Part shown: piece after piece, positions 54,301 to 64,000 of the stretch | Layout of the letters: every line of letters begins with the position of its first letter | Numbering within the stretch: the first letter of the stretch is position 1 | Assembly (NCBI RefSeq): GCF_024713975.1 | Contig: NC_091116.1 | Span: 928,001-992,000, forward strand | Source: Paralichthys olivaceus | Lineage: Eukaryota; Chordata; Actinopteri; Pleuronectiformes; Paralichthyidae | DNA: 64,000 nucleotides | Reading direction: 5' to 3' | Made by a program: the position numbers and the translations under genes | The notes under the pieces: model-generated | What the model was told of the DNA's origin: nothing | Databases searched by the model: none | What the model saw: the letters and a program-made list of their open reading frames with translations, nothing else

Positions 54301-56237
54301 ATTTACTTTTACAAATTGAATTTGAAATTAATTTAAATGTTTTGTTTGAAAAAGTGTCTTAATCATTATTAAAGGTATTTTATCAGCTAACATGAGACAT
54401 TTATAAGCTATCTCCTGCTAATTCTTGCTGCGTCACTTCATTGATGCTAGTTCTGTGTGGCTAATAATGGTGATTAGCAGGTGCTAATGTGTCTAGCTGT
54501 AGTAACAAGTCATTTTTATTGAGAACTAATTTTAATAAGACTTGTTTTATTCTTGAACACCACATTTACTTTTACAAATTGAATTTGAAATTAATTTAAA
54601 TGTTTTGTTTGAAAAAGTGTCTTCGTCATTATTAAAGGTATTTTATCAGCTAACATGAGACATTTTATAAGCTATCTCCTGCTAATTCTTGCTGTGTCAC
54701 TTCATTGATGCTAGTTCTGTGTGGCTAATGTGTGTCTAGCTGTAGTAACAAGTCATTTTTAATGAGAACTAATTTTTTTAATGTGACTTGTTTTATTCTT
54801 GAACACATTTACTTTTACAAATTGAATTTGAAATTAATTTAAATGTTTCAGTCGAGAAAAAGTGTCTTAATCATTATTAAAGGTATTTTATCAGCTAACA
54901 TGAGACATTTATAAGCTATCTCCTGCTAATTCTTGCTGCGTCACTTCATTGATGCTAGTTCTGTGTGGCTAATAATGGTGATTAGCAGGTGCTAATGTGT
55001 CTAGCTTTAGTAACAAGTCATTTTTATTGAGAATTAACTTTCTTAATGTGACTTGTCTTAATCATAAACACCACATTTTAGTTTTATAAAGTGAATTTCA
55101 ATGCAACTATTTACTACTTCACTTAAGTTTTCTTAAGGTTTGGTTCTGTTTTTCTCCATGTAAGTAGTTTTTTCACACAGTCCTTTACTTTTACTCTTAT
55201 TTTTGGATCTGTGAATTTTGTAAACAACTGTGAAATTAACAAATAATAAAAAATATATGATTTATTAGTTCTTTGCTTGCTTTTGATCTAATGTTATAAA
55301 AACCTCTGTAATCCAATGCACAAAATGTATGGTTCTGAATGTTGGGTATGTTTTTCTCCATAAATACAGTATTGTTTGGTAACAGACTTTTACCAATACT
55401 CTTGCTTTTATTCTAAACCTTATTTTTGTTATCAGTGAATTTTGAATACAACTGTAAAATTATAAAACCTCTAATTTTTCTTCCTTGACAGAAATACACA
55501 GTAACTGGGGGCTAATGTTCAACTAAGGCAATGTACTCGTAGGCCTGATATGAACTATTTCACAAGGTATAAGAAAGTTCCATCAAAGGTCTTGTGTATT
55601 TCTGTGAACTTAAAGTGAATTTGTAAAAGCCACGACTATAAATCACTCCTATGAAGTTATGTTTTTCTTTTTGCCTGTCACTCCATCTGTCTCTGAGCCT
55701 GTCAGATGGCTGCTCTGTGCACTGTCATCAAGTTCACTCCGTCTCTCCGCAGGCCTCTGGGTTCAGAGGAAGGTTGATCTCTTGCAAGCTTGCTGTGGGA
55801 ACCGCAACATGCGTGCTGAAATGAACACGCAGCTGAGACCGTGGTTGAATGTTTAGGGCGCCCTGTGTCCATAAAAGGTTGTGTGGAAACTTGTTGGCAA
55901 AAGTAAATGGAGAAAGAGTTTTTCCTTCTTTAGTTTGGAATGTTTGACATGTCCATTGAGATTTTGCTTGTTTTCTCCCCCTCTGACTTTCTCTGATGCT
56001 CAGTTGCTTTCTTCGCTCCCAGGGTGAAAACTTGTGCTGCAAGGACTGACCAGCCAAACTAACCCCACAAGCACAGGAACAGTTTTCCCACTGGTTGACA
56101 GAAATTTTGCATTTGAATTAAAGGTTTTTCATGTGTATATCACATTTCTCTGGTCCAGTGGAGAGGTGAATCTGTTCATATGTCTTTAAGATATCTCTGT
56201 AAAATGTTTTTCAATAATTGCTAAGTATGCTATCTAC

Positions 56238-56302
<65 letters not shown>

Positions 56303-57555
56303 GCGCCTTCTCAAAACCAGTTACTGTGTCTTTGGCCATACTGAGGTACATACAGTACATTATTGGGTCAATGTAAAATTTTATGAGGGAAATACTTTCA
56401 ATATTGGTGTAATACATAATTTTGAGTCCAGAACAATTTTTTTTAAACAACTAATGTGTTGGGCAAATACAAAAAAGCAATGCAGTCATTACAAATGTAT
56501 TTGCGTTATATTTAACAACAATTTGTCCACTTAAACCTAATATAAATTGGATTCTATGAATTTTATCTGGTTGCTCCACCTGACAAATATGCTTAGTGAT
56601 TGTCTTTTGAAGTGTTGCAGGACGATGACACGATAAGGTCTTAATCTTGCTCTTTAAAATGCCATAAGATAATGTTTGAGCGCTATACAAATAAATTGAC
56701 TGAATAAATATGCTTGTTACAAAAAATATTTAATTAGGTGCTCTGTAATAGATTCTGATAAAACATGATTTAATCGTCTTATTTTGATGCACAAACAATT
56801 GAAAATGGAATCTCAAATGTCAATACAATAAAATTATTAATATTTTAAAACAAATGCAATTATTTAGTCTCATGATATGCTTCTCTTGCAGCGTGTTAAT
56901 TTTGTATGTGCTCCTTGTGTTGTGCTAATTTGTCTTGATAGTGTCATCTAAATGTAATTCATATTAACATTAAAGGTGTAGTTCACAGAAAAGTGAAACT
57001 TCACTCATGAGAGTCCACAAAAACACATTCTCAGCAGTACACAGTGTTGCGGCCAAAGTGACTCCTTAAGACATAATAAAACAGAAGATTCCGTCATTGA
57101 CCCGAATGCAGAAGAAACATGTTTATGACAAAAGTGTGTTAATACTTTTTTTTACTTGGTGCAGAGGGGTTTTCAGTTTGGCAGAGATCCAGACTGGATA
57201 TTTGCATCCCCAAAGGAGGCATTCGCATTACTTGTCTTTCTCCACAGGAGATTAGAAGACAGGGATGAGAAATTGGATGTTTTTGCTGAAGGACTCTTGA
57301 ACTGGTTGCACATTTGCTGAAAATAAGCCTTGAAACATTCTCTGTTGGCCTACCTGCAGGTGTCTGACTTGAACTTCTTGCCTTGCCGAAGACACGACTG
57401 TGGACTCTCTCTGCACTGACAGAGGCAGGTATCAGGGTTGAGGGGCTGATTCCCAGGACAGTCAGCCGCACATACACAGCCACACAGGTCTTCATCCCAC
57501 CGCTGGCCGGCAGGGCACAACTTCCCTTCGCCTTGACCTTCACACTGGCATTCAC
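51356..57555 (-). CDS. vegfc: VEGF-C-type growth factor, last two coding exons
   Basis: Exon 57555-57354 (202 nt) and terminal exon 51467-51356 (112 nt, stop included) are joined by a 5.9-kb intron with matching phase (AG|T makes the Ser before CYRLPC). They encode the Cys-rich C-terminal silk-type region. C-x10-C-x-C-x-C units are seen in CPAGQRWDEDLCGCVC and CPGNQPLNPDTCLCQC, then RESPQSCLRQGKKFKSDTC, and finally CYRLPCRNPRRVCPSGFYYS with VCQCIPNYMRPEWN at the end. Human VEGF-C has CPRNQPLNPGKCACEC, TESPQKCLLKGKKF and CYRRPC..CRCVPSYW in the same order. VEGF-D is less similar (it lacks NQPLNP). VEGF-C is a secreted lymphangiogenic ligand of VEGFR3/VEGFR2, and this C-terminal part is removed by proteolysis on activation. 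The receptor-binding exons are not in the window and should lie to the right. The intron contains an internal promoter-like site and a large tandem array. Confidence 0.87.
52265..52631 (+). promoter_or_regulatory. Promoter-like element with candidate first exon inside the VEGF-C intron
   Basis: A GC-rich island in AT-rich surroundings. It has a YY1-like GCCGCCATGTT at 52292-52302, a CRE-like GTGACGTCAG at 52311-52320 and CCAAT boxes at about 52374 and 52389. Downstream an exon ends CCACCTGAG before GTGAGTTAG, so the donor is after 52631. The only ATG-started frame in the exon is MADRVCDPPE from 52602. A second frame without ATG reads VEQVEVTLKAFYTNPEEKED. Possible acceptors are before 55489 and 55754; with the latter the protein would be 33 residues. 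It is probably a lncRNA or short-ORF transcript antisense to VEGF-C. I do not recognise any product. Confidence 0.45.
52770..55090 (+). repeat. Tandem array, nine copies of a ~270-bp unit
   Basis: The unit begins GTGTCTTAATCATTATTAAA and continues through ATCAGCTAACATGAGACATT, CTGCGTCACTTCATTGATGC, GGTGATTAGCAGGTGCTAAT and AGTAACAAGTCATTTTTATT. Unit starts are near 52790, 53012, 53283, 53553, 53823, 54093, 54355, 54619 and 54864, so spacings are 222, 271, 270, 270, 270, 262, 264 and 245. Inner copies are nearly identical and outer ones more diverged. No coding frame persists through it. Confidence 0.96.
56239..56303. repeat. Palindromic microsatellite (TG)n(TATG)n(AT)n(AC)n
   Basis: A TG run changes through three GTAT steps into an AT run and then into an AC run. 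The left half is the reverse complement of the right half, so the whole locus can fold into one hairpin. Confidence 0.92.
56965..57075 (+). mobile_element. Solo arm of the foldback (MITE-like) family
   Basis: The wording AAAGGTGTAGTTCACAGAAA, GAGTCCACAAAAACACATTC and GTGTTGCGGCCAAAGTG matches the arm of the element at 58786-59455 in order, with mutations. It lies just downstream (minus-strand sense) of the VEGF-C exon. Confidence 0.55.
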
Positions 57556-57699
57556 CTGAGAGATTGACATAAGGAGAAAAACAAACATGAAGATGATTTA
57601 ATGAGGTTTGTCAGTGCAGTTGGTCATGTTTTTACTTGTTTAATATTTGTATAAACTTCCAAACCCCCCTTTTTTTTTGGTGTTACTCCATTGCTTTCA

Positions 57700-60600
57700 G
57701 ACAAGGTCTTAAAATTTTGGCAAATAAGGTTGCCATTTTGGACAATTTTGCAATTCTAGACTACCCACATTTTTTATTTTAATCTCAGCTTGTAATTCTG
57801 TAAATGCATAAGTAAATATTGGTATTGTCATTAAATTGCACTGCATTTACTGTAAACTGATCTTTGTGAAATCTTTTTCTTGAAAGCAGCACCTGAACTG
57901 CAGCCAGACATCAGATTTCCATGCTGCAGTTGTCTTCCCTCCAGCATCATCATTGTCACCCACCCAGATAAGTAGGCCATCCTGGCCAATTCAGGATTCA
58001 AGACAGTTATATTTAGCAGATGGTAACGTTATGACCGTGTGCAGGTTTTTGAACAATGACTTGCTTCTGATTTGTATTTCACAGCAGATAATATTTTGTT
58101 AGAGAATGTCTATTAAGTTGTTAAGCTCTGCCCATCCCACCTGGCCTGCTCCAGCCTCTGCTGACACAGCCTGAAATCAAGTGGTCAAGCATCACTGAGC
58201 AAAGTGTTAACCAGCACCTGACAGATCTGGTGCCATCTTGCCTCAAAAGAGAACCACCCCAACATACAGAGGGCCCATGCCTGTGATGCCAGCCTCCAGC
58301 TCTGTCTCCGGAGGAGTCTCACTGATGTCCCCACTCTGATGCCTGCCTTTCGCTAGACCACTAAGCTCCAGAGAGATGTCGTCAAGAGCGTGTCAGGCCA
58401 GTGACGCTAACATCAAACCCTGTCTCCCTAAGGAATGAAGAGTTGTGCCCAACCTGCCTCGCCTCCAGCCACTGCTGGCACAAAACCATGGATCCATCAT
58501 TATCTGTCTCCTGAGAAGTTTCACTTGTTCTCTGTTGGCCTCTCGTACGGACTCCCTGGATCATGCACTGGTGTCAGCTGTTTCCAACCCTGCCTTGCCG
58601 CTGCCGATACACAGCCTGGGATCCAATGGTCTGCCAGTATTGAAGCCTGGACTAACCTGTTGAAGACTCTGATGCCTGCTTTTTGACCAGACCACTAAGA
58701 TCCAGAGACAACTCAACCATCGCCACATTCCATCCTCCAGAGGCTCTCTGACTGACCGAGGCATCCTGCCGTCTCTTAAAAGGATAGTCCACAGATGAAA
58801 GAGATTTGCTCTTTCTATTCACCACTATGCTGTTGGAGGGGTGGGTGAAGTGTTTGAGTCCACAAAACCCTTTTGGAGTCTCAGGGGTAAACGGTGCTGC
58901 AGCCAAATCCAATCCAATTGAAGTAAACGGTACCTCTTTTTCAGATGTAACAAAAGTACAGAAATAACACTACATGTCTCCATTCTGCTCGTATGGCGTC
59001 ACCCAAGTGTCCGGAAGCCCCCTTCATTTATTGGCGACTCGAAATGGCGTCATATACACCATGTTTTCAGACTAAATATCCTCCCCGGAGCCGCGCTCAC
59101 GTTTACACGCACCGTACACACCTCAACAAGCCCTCGCCCAAGGGCACACGCGGGGTTCGCGTCAGCATCGCCACTTCCCGTAGTGGACTTTTAGGCTCAA
59201 GACAAGATGTAAATGACGCTGTTACGTGTCGAATATGAATGTCAGGGGTTTCCGGACGCATGGATGTCATCACACTAGCAGCACGGAGGCATGTTGTGTT
59301 TTCTTTTTTTCTGTTTTGTTACCTTTGAAAAATTGATCACCAGTGCTTCATTTCTATTGGATTTGACTGCAACACCTTTTACCCCTGAGACTCCGGAAGT
59401 GTTTTGTGGACTTAAGCACTTCACCCACTCCTCCATCAGCATAGTGGTGAGTGGCTAATGAGGGAATTTCCTTTATCAGTAAGCTATGCCTTTAGGGGGC
59501 TGGCCTTTTGTTTCACCCCTACGATGGACCTGCAGTTACACCGTCTGTTGCCAGCCTGCTCTCAAGACCACCCCAGCAGCCTCCAGAGAGAACTAGCACC
59601 AGTTGCTGCTGACACAGTTTACAATGGAAGTCAACATGCAGCCGAATGTTCTGGTACCGCTCTCAGAGAGAATTGGCTCACACAGTAGCCTTCCATTTCA
59701 TCAAGTGGATGATGCCAGCCTCCAGCTCTGTCTCACGTACGTCCCCACCAGCCTCTCTTGTCTCCTTGGGACATGCACCAGTGGCAGCTGTTCCCACCCA
59801 GTCTGGCCACCAGCTACTGTGGAGACACAACCTGAAATCCAGTACACCGCCTGTATTGCCGCCTACGCCAACCTGTTGTTGAATGCTTTGATGCCTGCCT
59901 TTTACCAGACCACCAACAAAGAGAAGTCATCAATGCTAATGCCTCCTGCTGAGGGATTGAGGAGCTGATAGTATCCTGGCTGGTTTACTGATGACGTGTT
60001 TTTTTCTGTGACGCCGTCCTCAAACCCTGTCTCCCTAAGGCATGACGTGCTGTGCCCAACCTGCCTTGCCTCCAGCCACTGCTGGCACTAAAACCCTGGA
60101 TCCACCATCACCTGAGAGTTTTTGGCCTTGCAATCTCCTGAGAAGTTTCACTTGCCACCACGTTGGCCTCTGATGGGGATTCCCTGGGTCATGCACTGAT
60201 GTCAGCTGTTTCCAGCTCTGCCTGGCTGCTGCCGATTCACAGCCTGCAATCCAGTGGTCTGTATGGAAGCTTGGACCAACCAAGCTTCCTGACACTAACC
60301 TCAGACCTTGTCTCCCTAAGGCATGAAGTGTTGTGTCCAGCCTGCCTTGCCTTTCACAGCCAGTGGTTCGTAGTGAGTAAAACTGTAATAAGAGAGAATG
60401 CCATTATATACGTAACCCACATGTTTTATTTAATCTGAGCGTGCGATTTTGTAAATGCATAGGTAAATATTGGTGTTGTCATTAAATTGCACTGCTTTTA
60501 CTGTAAACTGATCTTTGTGAAATCTTCTGTCTTTGACAGCAGAACTTGAAACAGATGTACCACTCCTGAACTGCAGCCAGACGTCAGATTTCCATGCTGC

Positions 60601-63600
60601 AGTTGTCTTCCCTCCAGCATCATCACTGAAGCCCACCCAGAGAAGTAGGCCATCCTGGCCAATCCAAGACCTAATTGTCATGCGCACAATAATTATATTT
60701 AACAGTCATAAGTGCAGGTTTTTAAACAGTGATTTGTTTTGCTCCTGACTTGTCTGATTTGTATTTCACAGCACATAATATTTTGTTAGCGACCGTCTAT
60801 TAAGTTGTTTTTAAATTCTTGTTTTTATATGCTAAAAAAATTAATACAAAAAATGTAATAAAATATATAAAATAAAACATAAGTATTAAAATACAATATA
60901 ATAAAATGTATATGTAAAAAAATGATTGCAAATATTGTAAGGTGCAGAGTTTGCAGTAATTATTGCAGATTGGAGGAGTTTACTGCACAGTCTGGCCCCC
61001 GGTGGCTGCCCACAGTTTACAATCCAAGTCGACATGCAGCTGAATGCCCTGGTGCCACACCCCCCTCAAAGACAATTGGCTCTCACAGTCACCTTCCATT
61101 TCATCGCATAGAGTTTATAGGCCTGTGATGCTAACCTCAAGCCCTGTCTCCCTAAGGCATGAACAAGTGGAAGCTGTGCCCAGCCTGCTTGGCCTCCCCC
61201 CACTGCTGGCACAAAGCCCTGGATCCACCCGTCACCTGAAGGTTTGCCTGATATCCAATAGCGAGCCTGTATTGCCACCTACTCCAACCTGCTGTTGAAT
61301 GCTTCGATGCCTGCCTTTTATCGGACCACCACCAGAGAGAAGTTATCAATGTTATTGCCTCCTGCTGAGAGATTGAGGATCTGATAGTATCCTGGCCAGT
61401 TTACTGATGTGGTGGTTTTTTCCCTTTGTCTTTAGGTCCTGGTTCTGCTGTTACTGAATGATCGGGAAGAGACTTGAGTACAGAGCTGAGAAATGTGGCG
61501 TCTGTGGTTCTTCGTGAGTAAAATTATAATGAGAGAAAAACAATGCGTTTCTAGACTCTACCCACATATTTTAATTAATCTGAGCTTGTGATTATATTAA
61601 TACATAGGTAAATATTGGTATTGTCATTAAATTGCACTGCTTTTACTGTAAACTGATCTTTGTGAAATCATCCATCTTTGACAGCAGCACCTGATATAGA
61701 TGTACCACTCCTAAACTGCAGTAATCCATTTAAGATTTCCATGCTGCAGTTGTCTTCCCTCCAGCGTCATCATTGACACCCACCCAGATAAGTAGGCCGT
61801 CCTGGCCAATTCACGATTCAAGACTTTAATGTCACGAGCACAACAATTATATTTAGCCGATGCTAACGTTATGACCGTGTGCACATGAGTGCAGGTTTTT
61901 GAACAATGACTAGTTTTGCTCCTGACTTGTCTGATTTGTATTTCACAGCAGATCATATTTTGTTAGAGACTGTCTTAGTTGTTTTTACTTCTTTTTTCAT
62001 ATGTTAAAAATAGAATATAATTTTTTTTTATATATATATAGAAAATAAAAAAAAGCTAAAGTATTAAAATACATTATAATAAAATGTACACCCAAATTAG
62101 TGCAAATATTGTAAGGTTTAGAGTAAGTGATGCAGATTGGAGGAGTGCACTGCTCAGTCTGGACCCCAGCGGCTGCTAACAGTTTGCAATCAAGAGTCAA
62201 CATGCAGCTGAATGTTCTGGTGCCGGCCGCCTGAAAAGAGAACCCACTCACACAATCATCCCAACATACAGAGGGCCCATGCATGTGATGCGAGGCTCCA
62301 GCTCTGTCTCCTGAGGAGTCTCACGGATGTCCCCACTCTGATGCCTGCCTTTCGCTAGACCACTAAGCTCCAGAGAGATGTCGTCAAGAGCGTGTCAGGC
62401 CAGTGACACTAACATCAAACCCTGTCTCCCTAAGGAATGAAGAGTTGTGCCCAACCTGCCTCGCCTCCAGCCACTGCTGGCACAAAATCCTGGATCCACC
62501 TGAGTGTGCTTGCCCTTGCAGTCCTCCAGTCTGGTCTCCTGTTGCTGTCTTCCAATTTAGTCGACTGTGTTTCCTCTGAAAATCACACCAGAGAGCCTTT
62601 GCCTGTGATGCCAGCCTCCAGCTCTGTCTCCGGAGGAGTCTCACTGATGTCCCCACTCTGATGCCTGCCTTTCGCTAGACCACTAAGCTCCAGAGGGATG
62701 TCGTCAAGAGCGTGTCAGGCCAGCGACACTAACATCAAACCCTGTCTCCCTAAGGAATGAAGAGTTGGGCCCAACCTGCCTCGCCTCCAGCCACTGCTGG
62801 CACAGCCTGAAATCAAGTGGTCAAGCATCACTGAGCAAAGTGTTAACCAGCACCTGACAGATCTGGTGCCATCTTGCCTCAAAAGAGAACCACCCCAACA
62901 TACAGAGGGCTCATGCCTGTGATGCCAGCCTCCAGCTCTGTCTCCGGAGGAGTCTCACTGATGTCCCCACTCTGATGCCTGCCTTTCGCTAGACCACTAA
63001 GCTCCAGAGAGATGTCGTCAAGAGCGTGTCAGGCCAGCGACACTAACATCAAACCCTGTCTCCCTAAGGAATGAAGACTTGGGCCCAACCTGCCTCGCCT
63101 CCAGCCACTGCTGGCACAAAATCCTGGATCCACCTGAGTGTGTTTGCCCTTGCTGTCCTCCAGTCTGGTCTCCTGTTGCTGTCTTCCAATTTAGTCGACT
63201 GTTTCCTCTGAAAATCACACCAGAGAGCCTTTGCCTGTGACGCCACTTTCCAGCTCTGTCTCCTGAGGAGTCTCACTTGTACCCCACCAGGCTCTCCTGT
63301 CTCAGAAAGGCATGCACCAATGTCAGATGTTCTCACTGTGCCTGGCCTCCAGTCGCTCCCGAAGTACTGCCTGCTGCAATCCAATGGCCCACTATGATTG
63401 TGCTACGTGTCAACCTGCATGTTCTGGTGCCATTTCGTTTCCACACCTGGAAAAGGGTTTCCGTTGACAACCCTTAGTGCTTGAAGTCCTGGCTCTGCCC
63501 ATCCCACCTGGCCTGCTCCAGCCTCTGCTGACACAGCCTGGAATCAAGTGGTCAAGCATCACTGAGCAAAGTGTTAACCAGCACCTGACAGATCTGGTGC

Positions 63601-64000
63601 CATCTTGCCTCAAAAGAGAACCACCCCAACATACAGAGGGCCCATGCCTGTGATGCCAGCCTCCAGCTCTGTCTCCGGAGGAGTCTCACTGATGTCCCCA
63701 CTCTGATGCCTGCCTTTCGCTAGACCACTAAGCTCCAGAGAGATGTCGTCAAGAGCGTGTCAGGCCAGTGACGCTAACATCAAACCCTGTCTCCCTAAGG
63801 AATGAAGAGTTGTGCCCAACCTGCCTCGCCTCCAGCCACTGCTGGCACAAAACCATGGATCCATCATTATCTGTCTCCTGAGAAGTTTCACTTGTTCTCT
63901 GTTGGCCTCTCGTACGGACTCCCTGGATCATGCACTGGTGTCAGCTGTTTCCAACCCTGCCTTGCCGCTGCCGATACACAGCCTGGGATCCAATGGTCTG
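57700..64000. repeat. Modular repeat cluster
   Basis: At least three module types recur in varied order. Module A (starts GGTATTGTCATTAAATTGCA, with CTGATCTTTGTGAAATC and CAGATTTCCATGCTGCAGTT) lies near 57820-58020, 60470-60690 and 61617-61850. Module B (CCTGTCTCCCTAAGG, then GCCTCCAGCCACTGCTGGCA) lies near 58420, 60030, 61142, 62420, 62745, 63055 and 63788. Module C (CAGCTCTGTCTCCGGAGGAG, CTTTCGCTAGACCACTAAGC) lies near 58297, 62297, 62616, 62934 and 63664. Modules B and C share internal wording, which suggests one ancestral unit of about 150 bp. The cluster continues past the window. Open frames inside it follow the repeat and show no domain. Confidence 0.9.
58786..59455. mobile_element. 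Foldback MITE-like element with ~230-bp inverted arms
   Basis: The left arm (about 58795-59030) and right arm (about 59225-59455) are inverted copies. Matching pieces include CACCACTATGCTG, GGGTGAAGTG, GTCCACAAAAC, GGAGTCTCAGGGGTAAA, GCAG.CAAATCCAAT and GTCCGGAA. A ~190-bp CpG-rich centre has no coding frame. It is inserted in the modular repeat cluster. Confidence 0.82.

Noticed and set aside
52770-55090. CRISPR-like or snoRNA cluster interpretation of the 270-bp array
   Set aside because: The whole unit repeats, with no unique spacers, and I could not find paired C/D or H/ACA boxes at the right spacing. It is an ordinary tandem satellite in a fish intron.
58382-63931. Recurring ~60-codon minus-strand frames (MIQGVRTRGQQ.. 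type) as a gene family
   Set aside because: They recur only because the DNA module recurs. Frames shift between copies, and there is no splice or domain support.

Overview
This is nuclear DNA from a bony fish, most likely an advanced (percomorph-type) teleost. The genes are split into many short exons with GT-AG junctions and are separated by AT-rich introns. The DNA is full of CA/TG microsatellites and carries fish-type transposon debris: a 5'-truncated L1-like LINE, an L2-like LINE, MITE-like foldback elements and RTE/SINE-like tails. The encoded proteins are vertebrate orthologues. I assembled exons by hand, using reading frame, splice phase and recalled family sequences; nothing was computed.

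Layout, left to right. 1-2.2 kb: the 3' part of a CD200 (OX-2)-like immunoglobulin gene on the + strand. 9.4-16.2 kb: two tandem BTLA-type receptor genes on the - strand. The upstream gene (12.4-16.2 kb) is a complete BTLA with ITIM/ITSM tail motifs. The other (9.45-11.16 kb) has an almost identical Ig exon but a different leader and membrane segment and, as far as I can assemble it, a short tail without tyrosine motifs. A LINE with clear target-site duplications sits in BTLA intron 1. 18.1-25.2 kb: U2AF1, the small U2AF splicing subunit, all 8 coding exons. 26.1-35.5 kb: CBS, cystathionine beta-synthase, 14 coding exons plus a likely non-coding first exon. 36.4-48.2 kb: a ZNF654-type zinc-finger gene with nine short exons and one 5.3-kb exon. 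51.3-57.6 kb: the last two coding exons of a VEGF-C-type gene on the - strand. The intron between them holds a plus-strand promoter-like element and a nine-copy ~270-bp tandem array. 57.7-64 kb: a modular, partly very recent repeat cluster that also contains a ~660-bp foldback element.

The genes do not form one pathway. They are blocks of old vertebrate linkage brought together: CD200-BTLA (an immune-regulatory pair, adjacent in human 3q13), U2AF1-CBS (adjacent in human 21q22), ZNF654 (human 3p11) and VEGFC (human 4q34). The most interesting material is the BTLA pair with a homogenised Ig exon and divergent signalling ends, the promoter plus higher-order tandem array nested in the VEGF-C intron, and the modular repeat field at the right edge.
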